The notes: generated by a model not told the origin, from the sequence alone. A stretch of DNA of 64,000 nucleotides from Pseudarthrobacter sp. NIBRBAC000502770 (GCF_006517815.1 NZ_CP041198.1:3658001-3722000), one strand, 5' to 3'. Positions 40,328-48,768 are shown, numbered from the stretch's first letter. Numbers and translations are program-made.

Positions 40328-41509
40328 ATGAAACGCACCTTAGCCACACTGGGGGTGGTTGGGCTCGGCCTGATCAGCCTCACAGCGCCTGCCATCGCAG
40401 CTTCCGACCCAGTGGTGATCACCCACTCCGGCGGAAGCGCGCTGATACCGCTGGTCAATGTCAACGGCACAGGCGGGAACGGCAACGGCGGAACCAACAA
40501 CGGCGGCGCCAACAATACTGGCGGGAACGGCAACGGCGGAACCAACAACGGCGGCGCCAACAATACTGGCGGTAGCGGCAACAACGGCGGCGGCACCGGC
40601 GGAGGCGGCACCGACAACGGCGGCGGCAACGCTGGCGGCAACGGCGGCTCCAACGCTGGCGGCAACGGCGGAGGCGGCACCGGCAACGGCGGCTCCAACG
40701 CTGGCGGCAACGGCGGAGGCGGCTCCAACGCTGGCGGCAACGGCGGCGGCACCGGCAACGGCGGCTCCAACAACGGCGGCGGCAACGGCAACGGCGGCGG
40801 CAACAACGGCGGCGGCAACGGCGGCTCCAACAACGGCGGCGGCAACGGCGGCTCCAACAACGGCGGCGGCAACGGCAACGGCAACGGCAACGGCGGCGGC
40901 AACGGCAACGGCAACGGCAACGGCGGCGGCAACGGCAACGGCAACGGCAACGGCGGCGGCAACGGCGGCGGCAACGGCAACGGCGGCGGAGGCGGCAACA
41001 ACGGAGGCGGCAACGGCGGCGGCGGCGGAGGCGGCAACAACGGAGGCGGCAACGGCGGCGGCACCGGCGGAGGCGGCACCGACAACACCGGCGGCGGCAC
41101 CGGCGGAGGCGGCACCGACAACACCGGCGGCGGCACCGGCGGAGGCGGCACCGACAACACCGGCGGCGGCACCGGCGGAGGCGGCACCGACAACACCGGC
41201 GGCGGCACCGGCGGAGGCGGCACCGACAACACCGGCGGCGGCACCGGCGGAGGCGGCACCGACAACACCGGCGGCGGCAACACCAACGTCTCGGCGGCTT
41301 TGACCCCGGCCGCTGCCCCCAAGGCAGCCCCGCAGGCCGCTCCCGCCGCAGCCCCGGTCAGCGTGGGAACCAACCAGGGCTACAACGCCCAAACGGCCGT
41401 TGGGGCTGAGAGCACACCCGGCTGGCTTGCTGGCCTGGGAGCACTGGCCGCCGCAGGAGCGATGGTGGGGGTACGCCGTCGGCCACGTCCGCTGCACACC
41501 ACCCGCTAG
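40328..41509 (+). CDS. Secreted Gly/Asn/Thr repeat cell-surface protein, putative sortase substrate
   Basis: 393 residues. A signal peptide (MKRTLATLGVVGLGLISLTA, cleavage near AIA-ASDP) precedes about 280 residues of low-complexity Gly/Asn repeats. Six perfect copies of GGGTGGGGTDNT end the repeat, and two copies of a 16-residue unit start it. The C-terminus has NQGYNAQTAVGAESTPG, a hydrophobic helix (WLAGLGALAAAGAMVGV) and RRRPRP: the layout of a cell-wall sorting signal, but with no LPXTG. GGGGAG lies upstream of the ATG. A sortase gene follows directly, so wall anchoring is likely (inference). Confidence 0.8.
   Translation: MKRTLATLGVVGLGLISLTAPAIAASDPVVITHSGGSALIPLVNVNGTGGNGNGGTNNGGANNTGGNGNGGTNNGGANNTGGSGNNGGGTGGGGTDNGGGNAGGNGGSNAGGNGGGGTGNGGSNAGGNGGGGSNAGGNGGGTGNGGSNNGGGNGNGGGNNGGGNGGSNNGGGNGGSNNGGGNGNGNGNGGGNGNGNGNGGGNGNGNGNGGGNGGGNGNGGGGGNNGGGNGGGGGGGNNGGGNGGGTGGGGTDNTGGGTGGGGTDNTGGGTGGGGTDNTGGGTGGGGTDNTGGGTGGGGTDNTGGGTGGGGTDNTGGGNTNVSAALTPAAAPKAAPQAAPAAAPVSVGTNQGYNAQTAVGAESTPGWLAGLGALAAAGAMVGVRRRPRPLHTTR
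40469..41279 (+). repeat. In-gene tandem repeats encoding Gly/Asn/Thr units
   Basis: Low-complexity GGC/AAC-rich DNA. The clearest part is a 36-base unit repeated six times up to about 41272 (each encoding GGGTGGGGTDNT), with a 48-base unit repeated twice at about 40470-40570. Copy number probably varies between strains through slippage. Confidence 0.85.
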
Positions 41510-41541
41510 CCCACAATCCGCCACCCCGGTGGCTTAGAGAC

Positions 41542-41582
41542 AAGGAAGGCGCCCTGCCAGTGCCCGGCAGGGCGCCTTCCTT
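41542..41582 (+). terminator. Intrinsic terminator after the Gly/Asn-rich gene
   Basis: A perfect 17-bp stem (AAGGAAGGCGCCCTGCC and its complement) around AGTGCCC, followed by a pyrimidine tract TTCCTTTCC. It separates the surface protein from the sortase, which therefore needs its own promoter or read-through. Confidence 0.75.
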
Positions 41583-41617
41583 CCTTCCTTTCCCCAGGCC
41601 ACCCGTGAGGAGATGCC

Positions 41618-42391
41618 ATGCCACAGGACCGACGCCGGCACGCAGCACCCGGGCGGGGCCTCACGAGGTGGCCGCCCCGGCAACGGTGGACCAAAGGCGA
41701 CCTGGCCATCCTTGGCTGCGGCGTCCTCACCTTCCTGTCCTTCACGGCTGGCGCACCCCTCTTCCACGAGGCCCCCCTGCTGACGGTCCCCGGCATCCAC
41801 GCGTCGGCTCCCGGCGTACGCGCCGCCGCTGCGCCTGCGGGGGCGGCAGCCCCGATGGCGGAGACCGGCATTCCGCAGGCCACCGGAACAGCGGCCGCCC
41901 AGCCCCAGCCCGTGGTGAATCCAGCGCCGGCAGCCGCCGTCCTGCCGCCGGCCGCCCAGCCGATCCACATCCGGTACCCGGCCGCCGCCTTCGATGTGCC
42001 CCTCCATCCGCTGGACCTGGACGGCGAAGCACAATCCAGCCGCACCATTGAGCCCCCCGCTACGAAGGACGGCTACTGGCTGTCAGCTTTCGGCACGCCG
42101 GGCAAGGGATCCGGCAACACCACGTACGTCATAGGCCACAGCTGGGAGGGTGCGGACGCTCCCTTTAACCATTTGAGCTCGGCGGCCGCCGTTGGTGACC
42201 GTTTTGATCTGGAAACCGCCGCCGGGTCCATCAGCTACCAGGTGGACAGCGTTACCACCTACCTGAAGTCCGGCCTCAAGGACAGCGCCGTCTGGGACAT
42301 GGTGCCCAACCGCCTGGTCCTCATCAGCTGCTTTACCGAGGACCCGTGGGGCAAGAACGTTGTGGTCACCGCTTCCCCAGCTGCCCCGTAG
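41618..42391 (+). CDS. Class F-like sortase
   Basis: 257 residues: an N-terminal membrane anchor (about 27-45), a Pro/Ala-rich linker (about 60-115) and a catalytic sortase domain. Catalytic His174 is in TYVIGHSWEG and Cys238 in LVLISCFTEDPWG. Where sortases usually have an Arg soon after the Cys strand, this one has Lys246 (WGKNVVV), an oddity. TGAGGAGA lies upstream of the ATG. Position next to the repeat protein makes that protein the likely substrate. Confidence 0.82.
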   Translation: MPQDRRRHAAPGRGLTRWPPRQRWTKGDLAILGCGVLTFLSFTAGAPLFHEAPLLTVPGIHASAPGVRAAAAPAGAAAPMAETGIPQATGTAAAQPQPVVNPAPAAAVLPPAAQPIHIRYPAAAFDVPLHPLDLDGEAQSSRTIEPPATKDGYWLSAFGTPGKGSGNTTYVIGHSWEGADAPFNHLSSAAAVGDRFDLETAAGSISYQVDSVTTYLKSGLKDSAVWDMVPNRLVLISCFTEDPWGKNVVVTASPAAP

Positions 42392-42463
42392 CATCCGCCC
42401 GGCAACGCCTGAAACGTGCCCGGGCCTAACGTACCTGTTCACAAGGTCTTTGACTGGCGCACA

Positions 42464-42985
42464 ATGGGCAGCATGACGTGGGAAAACTTCGATGGAGCTC
42501 CCCTGCTGGTGGGCATCATGCCGAATCAGCACCCGGAGGTCATCCAGACTGCGGCTGCCCTCGCTGCCCGACTGGCGGCACCCCTGGTCTGTGCGTATGT
42601 AGATGAAGCCAGCTACCTGGTCGAGTGGGATCCGGCCCGTTCCGCCCACCGCCTGTCCCGGCACCCGGGAGTGGATGACGACATGCTGGCACTGACAACC
42701 GAGCTGAAAGCGCTGGTCCAGTCCACCCTGGACCAGCTGCCGGCGGGCGCTGGACCGCCGGAGTGGTCCTTCCGCACCCTCACCGGGGACCCGGCCCGGG
42801 CACTCGGGCAGCTGGCCGCCGAAATGGACGCACCCTTGATCATTGTGGGTACCCCGGAACGGGGGTTTACCCATCGCCTCTCGGAAGCCCTCAGCGGCGC
42901 CGTGGGCACATGGCTCAGCCACCACCAGAGCCGGCCCGTGCTGGTGGTTCCCTACCGGATGCCCGCCCACGAGAACCGGCCGTGA
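42464..42985 (+). CDS. Universal stress protein family
   Basis: About 173 residues, one Usp domain. It begins GAPLLVGIMPNQHPEV and has the ATP-loop motif GTPERGFTHRLSEALSG, then GTWLSHHQSRPVLVVPY, matching the G-2X-G-9X-G(S/T) pattern closely. The ATG at 42464 or 42473 is the start; neither has a strong ribosome site. No obvious operon partner. Confidence 0.75.
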   Translation: MGSMTWENFDGAPLLVGIMPNQHPEVIQTAAALAARLAAPLVCAYVDEASYLVEWDPARSAHRLSRHPGVDDDMLALTTELKALVQSTLDQLPAGAGPPEWSFRTLTGDPARALGQLAAEMDAPLIIVGTPERGFTHRLSEALSGAVGTWLSHHQSRPVLVVPYRMPAHENRP

Positions 42986-43029
42986 TGGGTGCTCCCGGGG
43001 GCAAAACCCCTTCTTCGGGGCCCCGCTAA

Positions 43030-43185
43030 AGTAAAGCGAAAGTAGTTATTCGGGGTGCTGGCGCGGTGCCGTACCAGCCAGTAAGCTGATTCAAGCAAGG
43101 CCGATCCACCTACCGTGGAAGCAGGAATTGCCCAAGAGCTGCTCCGGAGTGCGTATCCCCCAATAACGCACTCCGGAGCTTTTTT
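43030..43185 (+). ncRNA. Candidate small RNA ending in an intrinsic terminator
   Basis: About 155 bases without a convincing ORF, ending in a textbook terminator: a perfect 14-bp stem GCTCCGGAGTGCGT (43141-43154), a C-rich loop (ATCCCCCAATA), and six Ts at 43180-43185. The C-rich loop recalls actinobacterial 6C-type sRNAs, but I cannot show a second C-rich hairpin. It could instead be a long 3' end of the Usp transcript. Confidence 0.45.
43141..43185 (+). terminator. Intrinsic terminator upstream of csoR
   Basis: A perfect 14-bp GC-rich stem, an 11-base loop and T6. This is the strongest Rho-independent terminator in the window. It isolates the copper operon from upstream transcription. Confidence 0.9.
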
Positions 43186-43219
43186 GTGCCATGAGGGGGT
43201 GCTATCGGCACCTTTAAAT

Positions 43220-43262
43220 TACCCCCCGGGGTACTTGTGCATATACCCCCAAGGGGTATATG
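43220..43262. promoter_or_regulatory. Two tandem CsoR-type operators
   Basis: Site 1 (43220-43233) is TACCCC-CC-GGGGTA. Site 2 (43240-43262) has perfect arms CATATACCCC and GGGGTATATG around three bases. Both carry the TACCCC/GGGGTA core known for CsoR. Centres are about 24-25 bases apart, just upstream of csoR. Confidence 0.85.
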
Positions 43263-43270
43263 TTGACTGC

Positions 43271-43630
43271 ATGAACGCTACCGGGGAAGCCATTGTGGAC
43301 GCCGAACATCCGGCTATGGAGGAAGGCGCTGCCCCTCAGCACGGGTACACGGGAAACAAGGACGCCTACCTCCGCCGCCTGAAGCGCATCGAAGGCCAGG
43401 TGCGGGGCATAGCCCGGATGGTGGACGAGGACAAATACTGCATCGACATCCTGACCCAGGTTGCCGCCGTCACCAAGGCCCTGCACGCCGTCAGCCTGGG
43501 GCTGGTCGAGGAACACATCGGCCACTGTGTGGTGGGGGCCGCCTCCGAACCAGACCCCGACGTACGGGCAGAAGCCATCGATGCCAAGGTCAAGGAAGCT
43601 GCCGACGCAATCGGCCGCCTGCTTCGCTGA
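43271..43630 (+). CDS. csoR: Copper-sensing repressor CsoR
   Basis: 119 residues, all helical. Cu(I) ligands Cys57, His82 and Cys86 have spacing 25 and 4, the same as in Mycobacterium tuberculosis CsoR (Cys36, His61, Cys65). The DNA-binding stretch KDAYLRRLKRIEGQVRGIAR is conserved. Cu(I) binding releases the operator and induces copZ-copA. The ATG at 43271 lies only nine bases after the second operator and has no clear ribosome site; the upstream frame to 43115 runs through the terminator and is rejected. Confidence 0.92.
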   Translation: MNATGEAIVDAEHPAMEEGAAPQHGYTGNKDAYLRRLKRIEGQVRGIARMVDEDKYCIDILTQVAAVTKALHAVSLGLVEEHIGHCVVGAASEPDPDVRAEAIDAKVKEAADAIGRLLR

Positions 43631-43683
43631 CGCCACCACCATCCCAACCCGGCCACCGCCGGCACCACAAGAAGGAGCAAGCC

Positions 43684-43923
43684 ATGAGCACCACCGCCCC
43701 CACCACCACGACCATCAGCGTCTCCGGCATGACCTGCGGACACTGCGTATCGGCCGTCAGCGAAGAACTCGAAGCCCTTGAAGGCGTTGAAGCAGTGAAC
43801 GTGGACCTGAACGCCGGCGGCATCTCCACCGTGACCATCACCTCCGGCAAGGAACTGTCCCCCGCGGAAATCGGCGAAGCCGTGGCCGAGGCCGGCTACC
43901 TGGTGGTTGCCAACGAAGCCTGA
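43684..43923 (+). CDS. copZ: Copper chaperone CopZ (HMA domain)
   Basis: 79-residue ferredoxin-like HMA protein. Metal motif GMTCGHC uses Cys18 and Cys21. AAGGAG precedes the ATG. It delivers Cu(I) to CopA or CsoR. It lies between csoR and copA on the same strand with short gaps, so one operon. Confidence 0.92.
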   Translation: MSTTAPTTTTISVSGMTCGHCVSAVSEELEALEGVEAVNVDLNAGGISTVTITSGKELSPAEIGEAVAEAGYLVVANEA

Positions 43924-43950
43924 TCACCCTCCCACTACCGGAAAGCTGCC

Positions 43951-46227
43951 ATGAGCCACCAGGAACTGCTGCACCCACCGGGCACCCGCGTCGTCGAACT
44001 CGACATCGAAGGGATGACCTGTGCGTCCTGCGTCAACCGGGTGGAAAAGAAGCTCGGCAAACTCGACGGCGTGGCCGCAACGGTCAACCTGCCCCTGGAG
44101 TCCGCGTACGTCACGGTCCCGGCAGGCATCACCGACGAGCAACTGGTGGAGACCGTCAACGCGGCCGGCTACCAGGCGAAGGTGCGCCGGCAGCAGCCGA
44201 CGGGCGGCGAAAATACAGCTGCTGAACCTGCCGCAATGCCCGCCGCCGAGCTCCGTCCGCGGCTCATCCTGGCAGCCATCCTGACAGTTCCGGTATTCCT
44301 GGTCAGCATGGTCCCGGCGTTCCAGTTCCCCAACTGGGGGTGGGTTGCGGCGGCTCTGGCCCTTCCAGTGGTCACGTGGGCGGCGTGGCCCTTCCACCGC
44401 GCGGCGGCCGTCAATGCACGGCACCTGGCATCCACCATGGACACCCTGGTATCGCTTGGGGTGGCAGCGGCCTACCTGTTTTCGGCCTGGCAGCTGCTGG
44501 CAGATCCGCGCATGACCGAACACCCCGGCATGGAGGGCATGACCGGCGGCCTGTACTTCGAGGTGGCGGCCGTCGTCACCACCTTCCTGCTCCTGGGCCG
44601 GTACCTGGAGGCCAATGCCAAGCAGAAGGCCGGCGATGCCCTCAAGGCCCTGCTGAATTTGGGTGCCAAGGATGCCACGGTCCTGCGCGACGGCACAGAG
44701 CAGAAGATTTCCGCCGACCTGCTCCAGGTGGGCGACCTCCTGGTGGTCCGGCCAGGAGAGAAAATTGCCACAGACGGCGTGGTGGTGGACGGCGCCTCGG
44801 CCGTTGACGCGTCCCTGGTCACGGGTGAATCAGTCCCCGTCGAGGTAGGCCCGGACAGCCGCGTGACAGGTGCCACCATCAACACGTCCGGCCGCCTGCT
44901 GGTCAGGGCTACCCGGGTGGGCGCCCAAACCACCCTTGCCCAGATGGCGCGGCTGGTGTCACAAGCCCAGACCGGGAAGGCGCCCATCGCGCGGCTCGCG
45001 GACCGGATCAGCAGCGTCTTCGTGCCGGTAGTCCTGGCGCTGGCGGTGCTGACATTCGTACTCTGGCTGCTCTTCGCCGGGCCGGCCGCGGACGGGGACC
45101 ACCTGCGGCAGGCGTTCACCGCCGCCGTCGCCGTCCTTGTCATTGCCTGCCCCTGCGCACTGGGCCTGGCCACGCCCGTCGGCCTGCTCACCGGTACCGG
45201 CCGCGGCGCGCAGCTGGGCATCCTGATCAAGGGCCCGCAGGTCCTTGAGGACACCCGCACCGTGGACACCATCCTCCTGGACAAGACCGGTACGGTCACC
45301 ACTGGCGTCCTGGCCGTGGATGCCGCGGCAGCATTTCCAGGCTTCCAGGACCGGGACGTCCTTCGGCTTGCAGGCGCCGTCGAGGCCGCCTCGGAGCACC
45401 CGGTGGCCCGCGCCATCGCAGCAGCAGCCACGTCAGTGTCCGCAGGCAAAGCGGGCGACGCCGGGACATTGCCGGCCGTGCAGGGGTTCAGTTCCGCCCC
45501 GGGCGGCGGAGTGTCGGGCACCGTTGAGGGCATGGCCGTGATGGCAGGGCGGAGCGGTTGGCTGGAGCAGAACGGGATCGTCCTGGACGCCCGCCGGCAG
45601 GCCCTGCTCGCATCCGCTGAGCAGGGCGGAGCGACAACCATCTGCGTCGCCGTGGACGGGAAGGCTGCTGGAATCATCAGCCTCCGGGACACTGTCAAGG
45701 AAGGTTCCGCCGCCGCCGTCGAACGGTTGAAGGCATTGGGCCTGCGGCCCATCCTGCTGACCGGCGACAACGCCGCGGTCGCCGCCCGGGTGGCTGCCGT
45801 CGTCGGGATTGCTCCGGAGGATATCTACGCCGGCGTCCTGCCCGAAGGAAAAGTCGAGGCAGTCCGCAAGCTCCAGGCCGGCGGCGCCACGGTGGCCATG
45901 GCCGGGGACGGCGTCAACGACGCCGCTGCTTTGGCGCAGGCCGACCTCGGAATTGCGATGGGTTCGGGCACGGATGTGGCCATCGAGGCCGCGGACCTGA
46001 CGGTGATGGGCAACGACCTGGCCCAGGTGGCGCAGGCCATTGAGCTGTCCAGGAAGACGCTGGGCACCATCAAGACGAACCTGTTCTGGGCGTTCTTCTA
46101 CAACGCGGTGGGCATCCCGGTGGCCGCCCTGGGGCTGCTCAATCCGATGATCGCCGGCGCGGCCATGGCCGCCAGCTCGGTACTGGTGGTGGCCAACTCG
46201 CTGCGGCTGCGAAGTTTCGGCAAGTAG
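43951..46227 (+). CDS. copA: Copper-exporting P1B-type ATPase CopA
   Basis: 758 residues. One N-terminal HMA domain (GMTCASC, Cys24 and Cys27), eight membrane helices, Cu-transport motif Cys400-Pro-Cys402 (VIACPCALGLATP), phosphorylated Asp444 in DKTGTV, and the hinge GDGVND at 652-657. The last helices contain NLFWAFFYNAVGIPVAALG, with the Tyr-Asn pair of Cu(I) pumps. GGAAAG lies seven to eight bases upstream of the ATG. Exports Cu(I) from the cytoplasm. Confidence 0.95.
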   Translation: MSHQELLHPPGTRVVELDIEGMTCASCVNRVEKKLGKLDGVAATVNLPLESAYVTVPAGITDEQLVETVNAAGYQAKVRRQQPTGGENTAAEPAAMPAAELRPRLILAAILTVPVFLVSMVPAFQFPNWGWVAAALALPVVTWAAWPFHRAAAVNARHLASTMDTLVSLGVAAAYLFSAWQLLADPRMTEHPGMEGMTGGLYFEVAAVVTTFLLLGRYLEANAKQKAGDALKALLNLGAKDATVLRDGTEQKISADLLQVGDLLVVRPGEKIATDGVVVDGASAVDASLVTGESVPVEVGPDSRVTGATINTSGRLLVRATRVGAQTTLAQMARLVSQAQTGKAPIARLADRISSVFVPVVLALAVLTFVLWLLFAGPAADGDHLRQAFTAAVAVLVIACPCALGLATPVGLLTGTGRGAQLGILIKGPQVLEDTRTVDTILLDKTGTVTTGVLAVDAAAAFPGFQDRDVLRLAGAVEAASEHPVARAIAAAATSVSAGKAGDAGTLPAVQGFSSAPGGGVSGTVEGMAVMAGRSGWLEQNGIVLDARRQALLASAEQGGATTICVAVDGKAAGIISLRDTVKEGSAAAVERLKALGLRPILLTGDNAAVAARVAAVVGIAPEDIYAGVLPEGKVEAVRKLQAGGATVAMAGDGVNDAAALAQADLGIAMGSGTDVAIEAADLTVMGNDLAQVAQAIELSRKTLGTIKTNLFWAFFYNAVGIPVAALGLLNPMIAGAAMAASSVLVVANSLRLRSFGK

Positions 46228-46249
46228 CCCCGGCGGCTGACCCCCGCGG

Positions 46250-46522
46250 TCAGGCCGCGCCGAAACGCACTGCGGAACGCGCCTTGGCCTTGGCCGCTTC
46301 CGCGTCCCGGTCCTTGGGCGGCGCCTGCGTTACCAGCGAATCCAGCAGGTGCTGTGTGATGTGGGCGATCTCATGGACGGCGTCGTCAAAGGCCTCCTGG
46401 TTGGCCTTTGACGGCTTGGTGCTGCCGCTGATCTTGCGGACGTACTGCAGCGCAGCCGCATGCACCTCCTCGGATGAGGCATGCGGCTCGAAGTTATGGA
46501 GGGTTCGGATATTCCGGCACAT
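46250..46522 (-). CDS. DUF2277 family protein
   Basis: 90 residues starting MCRNIRTLHNFEPHASSEEV, the characteristic DUF2277 beginning, then AALQYVRKISGSTKPSKANQ. The function is unknown; the start of the family resembles a compact helical protein that may bind nucleic acid. It converges on copA with 22 bases between. Confidence 0.85.
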   Translation of the reverse strand: MCRNIRTLHNFEPHASSEEVHAAALQYVRKISGSTKPSKANQEAFDDAVHEIAHITQHLLDSLVTQAPPKDRDAEAAKAKARSAVRFGAA

Positions 46523-46734
46523 AACGCCATGCTAGGCTCTTCCAACGCCTGGGATCGACCCTTTTTTCATGGTCTTCACCCGGCGTCCATGGGGAGCCCG
46601 GCATGGGCAGGGCTGCCCATCGACACTGTTTGGGGGCCGGGATAGGTTCTAGGCAATGGATCTTCCGGATGAGCCGGGGGGCCGCTGGGGATGCCGATCT
46701 TGTTCGGATCCACACACCTAACAAGGAGAAACTG

Positions 46735-46998
46735 ATGGCTATTTGGGGTGCAGACGTTGAGCAGCTTCGCCAGCTCGGCAGCAAGCTTCAGGCAGGTGCG
46801 TCCGAGATCGAGACGCAGAAGTCCACTCTCACGAAGGTTCTGAGCAGCACCAACTGGGAAGGTCCGGACGCCACCAAGTTCCGCAACGAGTGGTCCGGTA
46901 CCCACACCGCCATGCTGACCAAGGTTGCCGAGGCACTGAAGGAAGCCGGCTCACAGGCCAAGCGCAACGCCGAAGAGCAGAGCCAGGCCTCCCACTAG
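46735..46998 (+). CDS. WXG100-family (EsxA-like) protein, orphan
   Basis: 87 residues forming two helices around a W-x-G turn (Trp41-Glu-Gly43, SSTNWEGPDATKF). AAGGAG is seven bases before the ATG. WXG100 proteins are exported by ESX/type VII systems, but no EccC-like ATPase, EccD or partner is nearby, and a strong terminator follows at once. So it is monocistronic and would depend on an unlinked ESX system. Confidence 0.85.
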   Translation: MAIWGADVEQLRQLGSKLQAGASEIETQKSTLTKVLSSTNWEGPDATKFRNEWSGTHTAMLTKVAEALKEAGSQAKRNAEEQSQASH

Positions 46999-47019
46999 GC
47001 TTTACCGCCGCCCGGCGGG

Positions 47020-47047
47020 GGCAGGGACACCATGAGGTGTCCCTGCC
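47020..47047 (+). terminator. Intrinsic terminator after the WXG100 gene
   Basis: A perfect 12-bp stem GGCAGGGACACC with its complement, loop ATGA, followed by TTTTCTTTCTT. It also faces the 3' end of the EamA transporter gene. Confidence 0.85.
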
Positions 47048-47083
47048 TTTTCTTTCTTGCGGCCGACGACGGCGCCCACGTGC

Positions 47084-48112
47084 TTAGGGGACGGGCTCGA
47101 CGTCGTTCGCGTGCTCCAGCGGCGACGCCTGGACTTTCGTACCCGCTGCGCCTGCGGAGGCGCGAAGCTCGTCAAGCCGGACCAGGACCACACCGCCAAC
47201 GATCAGGACTCCGCCGAGGAGCTGGATGGCACCGGGAAGTTCCCCAAGCAGCAGCCACGCCCACAGCACGGCAAACAGGACCTCGGTGAGCGACACGAAG
47301 GATGCAACCTTGGAGCCGAGCGCCCTGGCGGCCATGATGCCCGAGGTGTAGGCGAGTACCGTGGCCAGCACCACCAGCCCGGCAAGGGACACCCACCACG
47401 GGGTGGTCCAGGACCCAAGGGTGGTGTCCGCGGTGCTGAAGGCCATGGGCAGCAGGCCGGTGGCGGCTGCAAGCCACATCACGGCAGCGCCCGTCATGAG
47501 TCCCCCTGACGCCAGCACGATGGGGGGTAAGGTGTCGTTTTCCTTGGCGGTGATGAAGAAGTAGATGGCCAGGCAAACGGCGGCCGCCATGCCCCAAAGA
47601 ACCCCCACCAGATCCACCTTGACGGCGCCCGTGAGGTCCAGGACCAGCACCAGGCCGGCCAGGGAGAGGAGTGTCCCGCCGGAGGTCAGCAGCCGGGGGC
47701 GCCGGCGGCTCGCGGCCCAGAGCCACAGGACGATGAGCACCGGGGCCAGGTACTCCAGCAGGAGTGCCACGCCCACGGACAAACGTGCCACAGCGTTGAA
47801 GTAGAACAACTGGCAGGCCGCCACGCCAATAAGCCCGAACAGCACGATGGTTAGCCAATTGTCCCTCAGCTGGTGCCAGCGGCCCTTGAGCGCGACGGCG
47901 GCCGGCAGTGCAAGGATCAGGGCCGCACCCGTCAAGCGGGCGGTGACGGCAGCTCCCGGCGACCAGCCGGTCTCCAGCAGTGACTTGGCAAAGGATCCGG
48001 ACAGCCCGAAGACAGCGGAGGAGAACAGCGCAATCCCGAGCCCGGGTGCCAGGAAGCCTCGGCGTCCGGCGGGCAGCTCCGTGGTGGGGATGTGGTCTTT
48101 GGCGGCAGGCAC
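47084..48112 (-). CDS. EamA/DMT-family transporter
   Basis: 342 residues, ten membrane helices in two EamA repeats (ALFSSAVFGLSGSFAKSLLE; GVLWGMAAAVCLAIYFFITA). It starts with GTG, with AGGAGG five bases upstream. The substrate is unknown; relatives export amino acids and other metabolites. It is divergent from the ABATE/CGNR gene with a palindrome between, so it may be under that regulator. Confidence 0.85.
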   Translation of the reverse strand: MPAAKDHIPTTELPAGRRGFLAPGLGIALFSSAVFGLSGSFAKSLLETGWSPGAAVTARLTGAALILALPAAVALKGRWHQLRDNWLTIVLFGLIGVAACQLFYFNAVARLSVGVALLLEYLAPVLIVLWLWAASRRRPRLLTSGGTLLSLAGLVLVLDLTGAVKVDLVGVLWGMAAAVCLAIYFFITAKENDTLPPIVLASGGLMTGAAVMWLAAATGLLPMAFSTADTTLGSWTTPWWVSLAGLVVLATVLAYTSGIMAARALGSKVASFVSLTEVLFAVLWAWLLLGELPGAIQLLGGVLIVGGVVLVRLDELRASAGAAGTKVQASPLEHANDVEPVP

Positions 48113-48140
48113 CGTCGCCTCCTGTCAGGAGTAAAATGGG

Positions 48141-48159
48141 GTAATGCCCATGACATTAC
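48141..48159. promoter_or_regulatory. Operator-like inverted repeat between EamA and CGNR genes
   Basis: GTAATG and CATTAC, perfect 6-bp arms around seven bases, in the 71-base divergent gap. Likely bound by the CGNR protein (inference). Confidence 0.5.
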
Positions 48160-48183
48160 GCCCGGGCACTGTAAGGAGTCAAC

Positions 48184-48729
48184 ATGGTTTTCGCCCCTGA
48201 CACGGAAGTGGCGCTGCGTACGGTGGTGAACCTCATCAACACGGCGGCGAATGGCAGGGAGGGACTGGCCACCCTCGAGGACCTCGATGCCTTCCTGGCC
48301 GCTGAGGGGTTTTCGGGCGGCCGGCGCCGGGATAACGCGGAACTGGAAAGCGTGCTGGAGCTGCGCCGTGAACTGGCGGCAGTCTGGACGGCGGATGAGG
48401 ACGCGGCGGTCGACACCGTCAACCGGCTGCTGCGGGATGCGAATGCGCTTCCCCAGCTCATGAAGCACGACGGTTGGGACTGGCACCTGCACGCCACGGC
48501 ACCGGATGCTCCCTTGGCGGACCGGATGAGCACCGAGGCAGCCATGGCCCTCGCGGACGTGATCCGCGGCAAGGAAATGGACAGGATGCGCACGTGCGAA
48601 TCAGAAGACTGCGATGCCGCCGTGCTGGACCTGAGCCGCAACCGGTCCAAGAGGTATTGCGACACCGGAAACTGCGCCAACCGGGCACATGTGGCCGCGT
48701 ATCGGGCCAGGCAGGCGGCAGCGAATTAG
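48184..48729 (+). CDS. ABATE-domain protein with CGNR zinc finger
   Basis: 181 residues. The N-terminal ABATE domain (about 8-115) may bind a small ligand. The C-terminal zinc finger has Cys138, Cys143, Cys159 and Cys164, followed by ANRAHVAAYRAR, the CGNR signature (here NCANRAHV). Members are putative stress regulators. AAGGAG lies seven bases upstream of the ATG. Confidence 0.85.
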   Translation: MVFAPDTEVALRTVVNLINTAANGREGLATLEDLDAFLAAEGFSGGRRRDNAELESVLELRRELAAVWTADEDAAVDTVNRLLRDANALPQLMKHDGWDWHLHATAPDAPLADRMSTEAAMALADVIRGKEMDRMRTCESEDCDAAVLDLSRNRSKRYCDTGNCANRAHVAAYRARQAAAN

Positions 48730-48768
48730 CAGGCTGAGGCTGCCTGGGGCTTTGGCGCAGGTGTGCCG

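Noticed and set aside
40469..41279. Regular repeats considered as a CRISPR or minisatellite array
   Set aside because: The units are in frame, encode Gly/Asn/Thr residues, have no unique spacers, and no cas genes are present.
40234..41373. 379-residue Pro/Leu-rich open frame on the minus strand
   Set aside because: It is the antisense shadow of the Gly/Asn repeat gene. The plus strand has the signal peptide, ribosome site and sortase context.
46735..46998. A type VII (ESX) secretion locus
   Set aside because: Only the single WXG100 gene is present; neighbours are copper and transporter genes.
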